From assembly GCF_026786305.1 (NCBI RefSeq), contig NZ_JAJAYI010000067.1, forward strand, positions 1-64,000: a DNA stretch of 64,000 nucleotides. The letters are read 5' to 3'. How positions within the stretch are numbered: position 1 is the stretch's first letter; every line of letters begins with the position of its first letter. The stretch is from Cryobacterium sp. (GTDB lineage: Bacteria > Actinomycetota > Actinomycetes > Actinomycetales > Microbacteriaceae). The translations under genes were made by a program, and so were the position numbers. The notes beneath the pieces are model-generated. The model saw only the letters and a list, made by a program, of their open reading frames with translations. It made no database searches and was not told the DNA's origin. This document shows positions 44,707 to 53,126 of this stretch, in pieces.

Positions 44707-44735
44707 TCGGTTTGAGCGCGGCCCTCCACGTAGCG

Positions 44736-44801
44736 GCGGGCCGATCCAGCGCGCAGCGCGGGTCGATCCAGCGCGCAGCGGCGGCCGATCCAGCGCGCAG
44801 C
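44736..44801. repeat. 22-bp tandem repeat, three exact-length copies, upstream of csrA
   Basis: Three contiguous 22-bp units (44736-44757, 44758-44779, 44780-44801) share the invariant core CGATCCAGCGCGCAGC and differ only in their first six bases. They fill most of the flhF-csrA gap. In the minus-strand (csrA-sense) transcript each unit presents CTGGATCG, a GGA trinucleotide every 22 nt. Another GGA (ACGTGGAGGG) lies between the array and csrA. Confidence 0.9.
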
Positions 44802-44811
44802 GGCGGGCCGC

Positions 44812-45852
44812 CTACGCGCGGCGGCTGGCCGCCCGACGACCGGTCGGCGCAGCGGCATCTCGGCCGTCCATCCATTCGACCGGCAGGTCAAGCTCGGTGA
44901 CAGTCGCCGGTGAGGTGGTCAGCTGGGCACCGATGGCAGCGACCGCATCGACCGAAACTGCACCGGCGACCATGTTCACCCACCGCTTGGTGTCCTCCGG
45001 CTTACGCCCGGCATCAACGACGACCCAGACCTGGTCTGCATCGAGCGCGGCGAACGTTACCGCCCGCGCCACGACGTCGGAGGCGGGTTCGAGTCCGAAG
45101 GCAATGAACGTGCTGTGGCCCAGCTCGACGCCCCTGGCTCGCGCGGCGAGGGCCTCCCGGCGATCATCAACGCGCTCGGGTGACCCGTGAAGCAGCGCTC
45201 CCGAGATGCGCAGGTCACCGGAGCCGGCCAGGCGCAGCATGAGCCGGGCGATGGTGAGCGCGTCGTCAACGAGGCCGACGACGAGTACGAGGTCACCAGG
45301 CCGGGTAAGCGGGGTCGGTGCGAACCGCTGCGCACCGAATCGGGTGCCACCCGACGCGCGAAGCGTGCCCACGCCGACATCCGCTGCCCCGGTAGCTGCC
45401 CCAGTAGCAGCCCTGGTCGAGCCCGCTTCGTAGGCGGTTGCAGCGCCGGGCACCGGGTCAGCCGCTGGGACGACAAGGTCGACGGGAGCCCGGGCCGTCG
45501 CGAAGGTGAGTTCGTCCATAAGAGCGGCGAAGCCGTCAGAGTCGGTCGAGAGCCGCGGTGCGGTGTCGACGCGGTGCAACTGCGACTCCTCCTCGTCGGC
45601 ATCGGCGAGCAGCGCGGCAATGCCCAGTCGGGCGGTCATGTCGAGGCCGGCGTGGGCCGATCGTCGGCGAGTCGCCGACTCGATCACCTCAACGATCACC
45701 TCGTAGTGTTGCCGTGCGAAGAACCCCCGAATTCCGCCCACTGTGACGCGTTCGGCAGCGATGATCGTGGCGTCTTTGCCGTGTACCGCGAGGATTCGCT
45801 CCTGCACTTCACGCAGGGTCGGCCCCTCAAACAGATATCGTTTCGGCTCCAC
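44812..45852 (-). CDS. flhF: FlhF-like flagellar protein with degenerate GTPase domain
   Basis: Occupies the flhF position after flhA. The 346-aa product keeps an FlhF-like N-terminal domain (RYLFEGPTLREVQERILAVHG, GGIRGFFARQHYEVIVEV). A low-complexity linker and an SRP-GTPase-like fold follow. At the expected P-loop it reads VVGLVDDALTIARLML (about residues 192-206), without the GxxGxGK(S/T) lysine, and no DTAG switch motif is visible. It may therefore not bind GTP, and the symbol reflects position and N-terminus only. GTG at 45852 has AGGTG upstream; it overlaps flhA by 26 nt. Confidence 0.75.
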   Translation of the reverse strand: MEPKRYLFEGPTLREVQERILAVHGKDATIIAAERVTVGGIRGFFARQHYEVIVEVIESATRRRSAHAGLDMTARLGIAALLADADEEESQLHRVDTAPRLSTDSDGFAALMDELTFATARAPVDLVVPAADPVPGAATAYEAGSTRAATGAATGAADVGVGTLRASGGTRFGAQRFAPTPLTRPGDLVLVVGLVDDALTIARLMLRLAGSGDLRISGALLHGSPERVDDRREALAARARGVELGHSTFIAFGLEPASDVVARAVTFAALDADQVWVVVDAGRKPEDTKRWVNMVAGAVSVDAVAAIGAQLTTSPATVTELDLPVEWMDGRDAAAPTGRRAASRRA

Positions 45853-47878
45853 GGACCACACCTACCGTCTCAATGGTGACGTTCGCCGACGTGACCTCTT
45901 GGTATGACAGTACCGGCAGCCCGCCCGTTTGGGTCGAAACCAGGCGACGAATGGCGGGGCGCAGCGCTGGGGCGCAGACCAGCACCGCGGTCTGGCCGTT
46001 GGCCTCGACCGTGGCGACCGACGACCGCACCGAGGCGAGCACCGTTTCGATGCGTGCCGGATCCATCAGAATCTGGGTGCCCTGGTCGGAGGGGCGCATG
46101 CCCTCGAGCATCGACTGCTCGAGCCCCGGCTCGATCATGATGACTCGTAGCACCGAACCGTCGAGGTACTGCGCGGTCAGCGCCGGCCCGAGGGCGTGCC
46201 GCGCCGACTCGATCAGCCCCTCGGGGTCGTTCGAGGTCTTTGCGCGCAGCGACAGGGCCTCGTAGATGCGCGGGAGGTCGTTGATCGGGATCTGCTCGAT
46301 CAGTAGCCCCTGCAGAACACGCTGCACCTCGGCGAGCGAGAGCAGGCCGGGAATCAGATCGTCGACGGCCGAGGGGTTGACCTGCTTGACGCCATCCGTC
46401 AGCACCCGCACATCTTCGCGGGTCAGCAGGCGGGCCGCATTGGTGGTGATGATCGATGCGAGGTGGGTGACCACGACCGACACCCGGTCGATGACGGTGG
46501 CACCGGTCATCTCGGCGCTGTGCCGCATCTCGCTCGGCACCCATTTGCCGGCCAAACCGAACACGGGCTCAACGAAGACCTGGCCGGGAAGCGCTTCGAG
46601 TGCGTCGCCGAGGGCCAGGACCTTGCCCGACGGCGCGAGACCACGCCCGTATTCGACGCCGGCGATGCGGATGACGTACGTCGCAGGCGGCAGATCGACG
46701 CTGTCCCTCGTGCGCACCGGCGGCACGACGACGCCAAGATCCATTGCGATCTTGCGGCGCAGGCCGCGCACCCGTGCGAGCAGGTCATCGGAAGCACCAG
46801 AGACGATATCGACCAGGTCCGGTGCGAGCATGATCTCGAGCGCGTGCACCCGCATCTGCTCGATCAGATCCTCGTTGGTGTCTGACTTGGGGGCGCTGTT
46901 CTCGGCAGCAACGTTCGCTTCGACGTTCGCTGCGGTTGCGGTCTCTCGCACCTTGATGCGCTGGGCGGTCACGATGAGCGTGGCCCCCACGACGAGAAAC
47001 GGCAAAATCGGCATGCCGGGGATCATCGCCATCAGGATGGCGGCTGCGCCGGCGATGGTGAGTGCGTTGCGCGACTGGGTCAGCTGGGCCGACGCCGTGG
47101 ACCCGATGTCGGTTTCGGCGTTCGAGCGGGTGACTATCATACCCGTCGACACGGCCATCAGAAGTGCCGGAATCTGAGTGACCAGGCCGTCGCCAATGGT
47201 CAGCAGCGCGTAGGTGTTCAGCGCATCGCCGATCTCCATGCCGCGCTGGAACATGCCGATCGCGATGCCGCCGATCAGGTTGATGATGATGATGATCAGG
47301 CCGGCGATGGCATCACCCTTGACGAACTTTGAGGCACCGTCCATGGCACCGTAGAAGTCGGCTTCGGCCGAGACCTCGGCGCGACGATCCTTGGCCTCGG
47401 CGTCGGTGATGAGGCCGGCGTTCAGGTCGGCGTCGATCGCCATCTGCTTTCCGGGCATGGCGTCGAGGGTGAAGCGAGCACCGACCTCGGCGACCCGCTC
47501 GGCACCCTTGGTGACCACGACGAACTGGATCACGACGAGAATCAAAAAGATCACGGCGCCGATGATGATCGAACCGCCGACGGCGACATGGCCGAAGGCT
47601 TCGATGACCTGGCCGGCGTAGCCATCGCCCAGAACCAGCCGAGTGGATGCGACGTTGAGGCCGAGCCGGAACAGCGTCGCCACCAGCAGCAGCGAGGGAA
47701 ACACCGAGAAGTCGAGCGGCTTCTTCACAAACATCGTGGTCAGCAGCGTGACGAGGGCGAGCATGATGTTCACGATGATGAGCACGTCGAGCAGCACCGC
47801 CGGAATCGGTACGACGAGCAGCAGAATTATGCCGACGACCCCGACAGGGACGGCGAGCTTGGTGAGATTGCGGTTCAC
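45827..47878 (-). CDS. flhA: Flagellar export gate protein FlhA
   Basis: Large export-gate subunit of the flagellar type III secretion system. The 683-aa protein has about eight N-terminal transmembrane helices, with the FHIPEP-family segment PLDFSVFPSLLLVATLFRLGLNVAS and SKFVKGDAIAGLIIIIINLI. The cytoplasmic C-terminal half docks substrates and chaperones. It begins one base from the flhB stop, minus strand, in the export-gene block fliO-P-Q-R-flhB-flhA. Confidence 0.97.
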   Translation of the reverse strand: MNRNLTKLAVPVGVVGIILLLVVPIPAVLLDVLIIVNIMLALVTLLTTMFVKKPLDFSVFPSLLLVATLFRLGLNVASTRLVLGDGYAGQVIEAFGHVAVGGSIIIGAVIFLILVVIQFVVVTKGAERVAEVGARFTLDAMPGKQMAIDADLNAGLITDAEAKDRRAEVSAEADFYGAMDGASKFVKGDAIAGLIIIIINLIGGIAIGMFQRGMEIGDALNTYALLTIGDGLVTQIPALLMAVSTGMIVTRSNAETDIGSTASAQLTQSRNALTIAGAAAILMAMIPGMPILPFLVVGATLIVTAQRIKVRETATAANVEANVAAENSAPKSDTNEDLIEQMRVHALEIMLAPDLVDIVSGASDDLLARVRGLRRKIAMDLGVVVPPVRTRDSVDLPPATYVIRIAGVEYGRGLAPSGKVLALGDALEALPGQVFVEPVFGLAGKWVPSEMRHSAEMTGATVIDRVSVVVTHLASIITTNAARLLTREDVRVLTDGVKQVNPSAVDDLIPGLLSLAEVQRVLQGLLIEQIPINDLPRIYEALSLRAKTSNDPEGLIESARHALGPALTAQYLDGSVLRVIMIEPGLEQSMLEGMRPSDQGTQILMDPARIETVLASVRSSVATVEANGQTAVLVCAPALRPAIRRLVSTQTGGLPVLSYQEVTSANVTIETVGVVRGAETISV

Positions 47879-47879
47879 T

Positions 47880-49010
47880 CTAACGTCCTCCGACTGGTTG
47901 AGGTTGTGGGGCTTCCGTTGGTGATGGGGCTGATAGGGCGCTCATGGTGTGGACTCCCGGCGAGCTGCCCCTGGCCTTGAGGGCCATGACGAAGGCGAGC
48001 ACGCGGGCGACGGCGTTGTAGAAGTCGGCGGGGATCTCGTCTCCGATCTCGCAGGCACCGTGGAGGGCCCGCGCGAGCGGAATGTCCTGCACGATGGGCA
48101 CCCGATCCGTGTCGGCCTGTTCGCGGATGCGGGTGGCAATGTGGCCAACGCCCTTGGCGACCACGCGCGGCGCCGATTTTCCGGGCTCGTACTTGAGGGC
48201 GACCGCAACGTGGGTCGGGTTCACCAGCACGACGTCGGCATCCGTCACCGAGGCAATCATGCGGTTGCGGCTCATTATGAGCTGGCGTGAACGACGTTGC
48301 GATTTGATCAGCGGGTCGCCCTCGGAGGCCTTGTTCTCATCTTTGACCTCTTTCTTCGACATGCGGGTCTTCTTGCGGTTGCGCCGCATGATGACGAAGA
48401 TATCGGCGGCTGCGAGCACGAGCCCGGCGATGACGGCGGCCTGCAGCAGCGCGGCCGCACCGTTGGTTGCTGCGACGAGCAGCTCAGACACGGGCAGGCC
48501 GCCGGCGGTGAGCAGAACCGGCATGAGTCCCTGAATCACGGTGTACAGCACAAGCCCGACGACGGCGGTCTTGGCCAGAACCTTCACGCCCTCCCACATC
48601 GCCTGGGTGCCAAACACCCGCTTGAGGCCGGTGACAACGTTGAACTGCTCGTACTTGCCGGTGAACTTTTTAAACTGGATGCCGCCCTGCAGGGCTGCCC
48701 CGCCGAGCACGACCGCGACCACCACGACGAAGAACGGCGTCAGGCTAGCGGCCATCGACGCGAGTCCGTTGCCGAGCGCCTGAACGGCTACGTCGGGGTC
48801 TGGAGTGTTGGCCAGCGCACCGATCATATACATCTGGTCGGTGCCGGCGAGGGCACCGGCGGCAATGGTCGCCGGAAGCATGATAGCGGCCGCGCCAACA
48901 CCCAGCCACGCGGTGACGTCCTGCGATTTGGAGAGCTGACCCTTCTCACGCACCTCTTTCATGCGCTTGGGGGTGGCAAGCTCGGTCTTTTCACCGGAAT
49001 CCTCGGCCAT
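47880..49010 (-). CDS. flhB: Flagellar export switch protein FlhB
   Basis: Export-gate protein that switches specificity from rod/hook to filament substrates after autocleavage. 376 aa: four transmembrane segments, a charged linker (RRNRKKTRMSKKEVKDENK), then the intact NPTH cleavage site (residues 264-267) in VVLVNPTHVAVALKYEPG. A Pro-rich tail of about 25 residues follows the conserved domain. The start ATG immediately follows the fliR stop. Confidence 0.97.
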   Translation of the reverse strand: MAEDSGEKTELATPKRMKEVREKGQLSKSQDVTAWLGVGAAAIMLPATIAAGALAGTDQMYMIGALANTPDPDVAVQALGNGLASMAASLTPFFVVVVAVVLGGAALQGGIQFKKFTGKYEQFNVVTGLKRVFGTQAMWEGVKVLAKTAVVGLVLYTVIQGLMPVLLTAGGLPVSELLVAATNGAAALLQAAVIAGLVLAAADIFVIMRRNRKKTRMSKKEVKDENKASEGDPLIKSQRRSRQLIMSRNRMIASVTDADVVLVNPTHVAVALKYEPGKSAPRVVAKGVGHIATRIREQADTDRVPIVQDIPLARALHGACEIGDEIPADFYNAVARVLAFVMALKARGSSPGVHTMSALSAPSPTEAPQPQPVGGR

Positions 49011-49778
49011 TTACTTCACCCCCATCATCACGTCGATGGCTTGGCCGGTCAGTGACGACACGATGTGCGGCAGGGCCACAAAAACGGTCGCGGCGAGGAG
49101 GAGCGTGATGAGGATCTTCAGCGGAAAGCCGAGCGCGAACGCGTTGAGTGCGGGGGCGACCCGAGTGAGCAGGCCGAGGCCGGCATCCGCTAGAAAAAGC
49201 ACGACGAGCAGGGGCCCGGCGATCTGCACAGCGGCGAGAAACATCTGGGTCGTTGCCGCGATCATGGCCTGAGCCGGGGCGGCGAGGTCAAGACCGCCGC
49301 CGAGGGGCAGCGCTGTGAAACTGCGAGCGAGACCGCCGATGATGAGTTGGTAGGCGCCCGACGCGAACATGAGGGCGAGAGCGGTCATCTGAAACAACCT
49401 GGTGAACTGGGCACCGTTCACCATGGATTGCGGGTCGAAACCCTGCGCCATCTGGAACCCGCTGAACATGTCGATCAGACCACCGGCTGACTGCACGGCC
49501 GCGAAGATCAGAAACACCAGAAAACCCAGGGCAGCGCCGACCAGAACCTCGAGAATGAGTGCGCCGACGAAACCCGCGGTGCTCTGTGACACGTAGCCCT
49601 CGGTGACGCGCGGTGCCATGGCCAGGGCGAGCCCGATCGAGAGCATGGCCTTGATCCGCAGCGGAATCGCCTTGTACGAGAATGGCGGCGCGATCACGAG
49701 AAAGGCGACCATGCGCACACCCGAGAGCATGACCGCTTCGATCCACGACACGTTGAGGACGAATTCCACCTCAGCCAC
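49011..49778 (-). CDS. fliR: Flagellar export protein FliR
   Basis: Membrane component of the export gate (FliPQR). 255 aa with about six transmembrane helices. Family features: VRMVAFLVIAPPFSYKAIPLRIKAMLSIGLAL, DMFSGFQMAQGFDPQSM and the C-terminal FPLKILITLLL. I chose the GTG at 49778, which overlaps the fliQ stop by 8 nt; the frame stays open for nine codons upstream. Confidence 0.94.
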   Translation of the reverse strand: MAEVEFVLNVSWIEAVMLSGVRMVAFLVIAPPFSYKAIPLRIKAMLSIGLALAMAPRVTEGYVSQSTAGFVGALILEVLVGAALGFLVFLIFAAVQSAGGLIDMFSGFQMAQGFDPQSMVNGAQFTRLFQMTALALMFASGAYQLIIGGLARSFTALPLGGGLDLAAPAQAMIAATTQMFLAAVQIAGPLLVVLFLADAGLGLLTRVAPALNAFALGFPLKILITLLLAATVFVALPHIVSSLTGQAIDVMMGVK

Positions 49779-50046
49779 CGCCGAGGAGTGCAGGAATCTT
49801 TTCAAACATCTGGTTCGTGAACGCGACCGACTCAGAGATCATCCAGTGACCGCAGATGAGCAGGGCGAGCGACACGGCGATCGCCTTGGGCACGAACGAC
49901 AGCGTCACCTCCTGGATCTGCGTGATCGACTGCAGCAGCGAGATGACGAACCCGACCACGAGCGCGGTGATGAGCACCGGCGCGGACAGTTTCGCTGCGA
50001 GAATCAGGGCCTGCAGGCCAATATCGAGAACCGCGTTGGTGTTCAT
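49771..50046 (-). CDS. fliQ: Flagellar export protein FliQ
   Basis: Small two-helix export-gate subunit, 91 aa, with typical sequence (LILAAKLSAPVLITALVVGF, LLQSITQIQEVTLSFVPKAI). The ATG at 50046 overlaps the fliP stop (ATGA), and the length is standard. An upstream in-frame extension is not family-like. Confidence 0.96.
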   Translation of the reverse strand: MNTNAVLDIGLQALILAAKLSAPVLITALVVGFVISLLQSITQIQEVTLSFVPKAIAVSLALLICGHWMISESVAFTNQMFEKIPALLGGG

Positions 50047-50930
50047 GTGACCATCTGATAACTGCCGATGAGTGAGGTGATGATGAGGCCCCACCCGTCG
50101 ACGAGTATGAACAGCAGAATCTTGAACGGCAACGAGATCATGACCGGTGGGAGCATCATCATGCCCATGGACATGAGGGCGGCCGAGACGACGATGTCGA
50201 TGACCAGGAACGGAATGAAGATGACGAAGCCGATGATGAAGGCGGCGCGCAGCTCAGAGATCATAAATGCGGGAATGAGCGTGAGCAGGGTGACGTCGTC
50301 GGGGTTATCAGGGTTGGGCTGGTCGGCGGCACGGGTCATCAGCGCAAGGTCTTCACCGCGGGTGTTGGCGAGCATGAATTGCCGTAGCGGCTCAGAACCG
50401 ATGTTCAGAGCATCCGTGAAATTCATGGTGCCCTCGAGGTAGGGCTGCAGGGCAATGTTGTTGATGTCGGTCAGAATCGGCGCCATGATGAACAGCGACA
50501 GAAACAGGGCCAGCCCGGCGAGCACCTGGTTCGGCGGGATCGACGGCAGGGCCAAGGCGTTCCGGGTCATCGCGAGCACGACGAAGATCTTCGTGAAGCT
50601 CGTCATCATGAGCAGTAGCGCGGGTGCCACCGAGAGCAGTGTGATGCCCAGCAGGGTGACGATCGCCGACGACGGTGCGCCGTCTGGACCGTTGATGTCG
50701 ATGCTCAGCCCGCCCCCGCCACTGTCGGCCGGGTTTGCCGGGTCGCTCGGAAGGGTCGGGTCATTCGGAAGGGTCGGGGAGTCGGGCATGGCCGGGTCGA
50801 CCGGCACAGCGTGGCCGGCACTCTGGCTGACCCAGAGGATCACGACGGTGATCAGCACCACGAAGGCGAGCAGGATGCCGATGCGAACGTAGTTCTGTCG
50901 GGTGGCGAACCGCGAGACCCGGTTGTTCAC
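50043..50930 (-). CDS. fliP: Flagellar export protein FliP
   Basis: Core subunit of the export channel. 295 aa. An N-terminal membrane segment or signal is followed by a Pro/Asp repeat region (SPTLPNDPTLPSDPANP) and then the conserved FliP domain (LLMMTSFTKIFVVLAMTRNAL, LIPAFMISELRAAFIIGF, PFKILLFILVDGWGLI). The low-complexity periplasmic-side insertion is an oddity relative to shorter homologues. Confidence 0.96.
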   Translation of the reverse strand: MNNRVSRFATRQNYVRIGILLAFVVLITVVILWVSQSAGHAVPVDPAMPDSPTLPNDPTLPSDPANPADSGGGGLSIDINGPDGAPSSAIVTLLGITLLSVAPALLLMMTSFTKIFVVLAMTRNALALPSIPPNQVLAGLALFLSLFIMAPILTDINNIALQPYLEGTMNFTDALNIGSEPLRQFMLANTRGEDLALMTRAADQPNPDNPDDVTLLTLIPAFMISELRAAFIIGFVIFIPFLVIDIVVSAALMSMGMMMLPPVMISLPFKILLFILVDGWGLIITSLIGSYQMVT

Positions 50931-51436
50931 CGGCCGTGCCGAAGCGCGGCGGCGGTCTGCTGCCAGGTGGCCGGCGACAGAATCGAACCGGCCAGGCGGG
51001 ACGACGGCGCAATAGTGCCGTCAGGGTTCGTGGTTGCCGAGACCCTGGTGGGTGCGCCGTGCGCGCGGCGCGGACGGAACGCGAGCGGCGGCGTCAACAC
51101 CGGTTCAGCCGACGTTGCGGTGGTCAGAGACCGGGCGAAGGCGTCGGCGGTGTAGCCGGGGGCCGCGGTCGCTGGCTCTGGCACCGGTGTGTCGCTGCCA
51201 TGCAGAACGCTGACCGACTGCTCTGTGACTCCCAGAACGAGTCGTTGACCGTCGACGTCAACGACGACGACGGATGCCTTCTGGCCGATCGCCTGTCGGC
51301 CAACCACCACGACGAGGTCGGCTTTGGCTTTCTGTCGACCGCCGCCCTTGGTCAGGCGTCGCTGCAGGTACCAGAGCAGCCCGAGCACAACGCCCAGCGA
51401 CAGCACCACCCGCAACGCAACAATGAGGGTATCCAC
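50927..51436 (-). CDS. fliO: Flagellar biosynthetic protein FliO
   Basis: Membrane accessory protein for FliP complex assembly. 169 aa: one N-terminal helix (LIVALRVVLSLGVVLGLLWYLQ), the FliO core (VVVVGRQAIGQKASVVVVDVDGQRLVLGV), and a Pro/Ala-rich tail. Weakly conserved, so called by topology, core motif and its place between fliN and fliP. Overlaps fliP by 4 nt. Confidence 0.88.
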   Translation of the reverse strand: MDTLIVALRVVLSLGVVLGLLWYLQRRLTKGGGRQKAKADLVVVVGRQAIGQKASVVVVDVDGQRLVLGVTEQSVSVLHGSDTPVPEPATAAPGYTADAFARSLTTATSAEPVLTPPLAFRPRRAHGAPTRVSATTNPDGTIAPSSRLAGSILSPATWQQTAAALRHGR

Positions 51437-52144
51437 TTATGACTGGCCCTCGGCGACGTCAAGAATCTGGGTGATGCGCACGGCGTAGTCCTGGTCGACG
51501 ACGACGATTTCACCGTGGGCGATGAGACGGCCATTGAGCAGAATATCGGCGGGCGCGCCGGCGGAGCGGTCCAGTTCGATGACCGCGCCGGGCTCGAGGT
51601 TGAGCACATCGCGCACGGACATGCGGGTTCGCCCGATCTCAACGGTGAGGGTCATTTCGACGTTGTTGATGCGACCCAGATTCCCCATGACCGAACGAGT
51701 GGCGGGCAGGGTATATCCGCGAACGACACCGTTCTGGCGGATCCGGATGGCGAACCATCCGGTGATGGTGCCCGCTGCGCTCAGTTCGAACACGGTGGTG
51801 TCTTCTGCGGCGAACAGGGCGGAGGCATCCTCGCGCGCAGAGTCGCCGAGCACGCCGATGCCGAGCACCGAGGAGGCACTCTCGAGCGCGGGGCGCAGCA
51901 CATCCTGGCTGGAGACGAGCGAGGGGGCGGCGCCGGCCGCGGCGTCGAGGGAGGCCGGGTCCATGAGCACAATGGCGAGGTCGGCCGATGTTGTGCCGAC
52001 GTAGGAGGCGACGACTGCTGAACCGACCCGAGCCGACAGGGCCGAGCTGCCGAAGTGCGGTGTGGCCTGCAAGGGCATGCCGGTGGGCAAGGCCCGGATG
52101 AGTTCGTCCACGGCTGCGTCGGCGATGGGCTGGGTCGAAATCAC
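51437..52144 (-). CDS. fliN: Flagellar motor switch protein FliN (long form)
   Basis: C-ring component. The 235-aa product is longer than the ~130-aa enterobacterial FliN. The C-terminal SPOA domain is clear (VEMTLTVEIGRTRMSVRDVLNL, AHGEIVVVDQDYAVRITQIL). The N-terminal ~140 residues look like a FliY/CheC-type region, but no CheC phosphatase motif is identifiable. The start overlaps the fliM stop by 4 nt. Confidence 0.9.
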   Translation of the reverse strand: MISTQPIADAAVDELIRALPTGMPLQATPHFGSSALSARVGSAVVASYVGTTSADLAIVLMDPASLDAAAGAAPSLVSSQDVLRPALESASSVLGIGVLGDSAREDASALFAAEDTTVFELSAAGTITGWFAIRIRQNGVVRGYTLPATRSVMGNLGRINNVEMTLTVEIGRTRMSVRDVLNLEPGAVIELDRSAGAPADILLNGRLIAHGEIVVVDQDYAVRITQILDVAEGQS

Positions 52145-53070
52145 TGGGTTTTCTCCTCGGTGTCAATGATGATGCAGGCCAGGCGGGAGCCGTTGGCTCC
52201 AACGGCCGCGCGGGCCAGGGGCTGTCCCCCGACAGCCAGGTCGAGCGGACGATGCTTTGGGTGGGGAACGGGGAGTACATCGCCGACCGCAAGGGACAGG
52301 ATGCGACTGGGAAGCACGTGCGCCGGTGTCAGGCGCAGCGACACCTCGACCGGCACGGCTGCAATCTGTGCCTTGAGAAATTCTGCAGAGTTGGTGCCGG
52401 TCATGGTCGGGTTCACTTCGCCGAGCTGCGGAATGAGCGCCGTGGCGGGAATGGCGAGGGTCGCAGCGACGGTGACCTTTTCGACGCGAATCGAGAAGTT
52501 GGCCACGATCATGTGGTCACCGGTGGCGGCGGCCTGGGCGAACTGCGAGTTGTACTGAATCGCCTCAACGGCGATGTCGTGCACCAGCAGCGGCCCGAAC
52601 GAGTAGCGCAGGTCTTCGAGGCCCTCGGTCATGAGCTGGCGCACGAGCGCCAGTTCGATCTGGGTGAAGGTACGCTCGGCCGGAATGACCTGCGTGCCGT
52701 TGCCGCCAAGCATGTGGTTGACCCAGGTCAGGCCCGTTGACGTCGGAAATTGGAAGACAGCGCGGGCTTCGATCCCGGCGATCGTGCACAGGACCATCGC
52801 GGTTTTCGCCGGCAGTGAGGCGGCGTACTCATCGTAGGTGGCCATGAGTACCTGGTCGCAGGTGATCGTGCACAATGCCCTGACGCGGGCGGTGATCTGG
52901 GTGCCCCACTGGCGGGCAAAGGTTTCACAGGCCAGTTCCAGCACGCGGGCATGATCGCGCGCCAAAGTGGTCGGCCGACGGAAGTCATATAACTCCACCG
53001 GTTTGGGCGCCTTTGTTGGCGCACTGGTTTCAACGTGTTCCTGGACCGTCACGTTTGGACTATCGGTCAC
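52141..53070 (-). CDS. fliM: Flagellar motor switch protein FliM
   Basis: C-ring protein that sets rotation direction. 309 aa with the FliM middle domain (GLTWVNHMLGGNG, IELALVRQLMTEGLEDL) and a C-terminal SPOA domain (VEVSLRLTPAHVLPSRILSLAVGDVL). The N-terminus (MTDSPNVTVQEHVETSAPTK) lacks the LSQxEIDxLL motif that binds phosphorylated CheY in enterobacteria; the conserved part starts at YDFRRPTTLARDH. Confidence 0.93.
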   Translation of the reverse strand: MTDSPNVTVQEHVETSAPTKAPKPVELYDFRRPTTLARDHARVLELACETFARQWGTQITARVRALCTITCDQVLMATYDEYAASLPAKTAMVLCTIAGIEARAVFQFPTSTGLTWVNHMLGGNGTQVIPAERTFTQIELALVRQLMTEGLEDLRYSFGPLLVHDIAVEAIQYNSQFAQAAATGDHMIVANFSIRVEKVTVAATLAIPATALIPQLGEVNPTMTGTNSAEFLKAQIAAVPVEVSLRLTPAHVLPSRILSLAVGDVLPVPHPKHRPLDLAVGGQPLARAAVGANGSRLACIIIDTEEKTQ

Positions 53071-53126
53071 CGCGCTCAGAAGGTAAGGAGAGGGACGCCG
53101 GACAGTTTCTGAGGATATTTTGCGTT

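Noticed and set aside
44736..44801. CRISPR-like array
   Set aside because: The 22-bp units are directly contiguous with no spacers and no cas genes; a simple tandem repeat.
46266..47177. Plus-strand open frame (303 codons) inside flhA
   Set aside because: Ser/Arg/Thr-rich shadow translation; flhA on the other strand is unambiguous.
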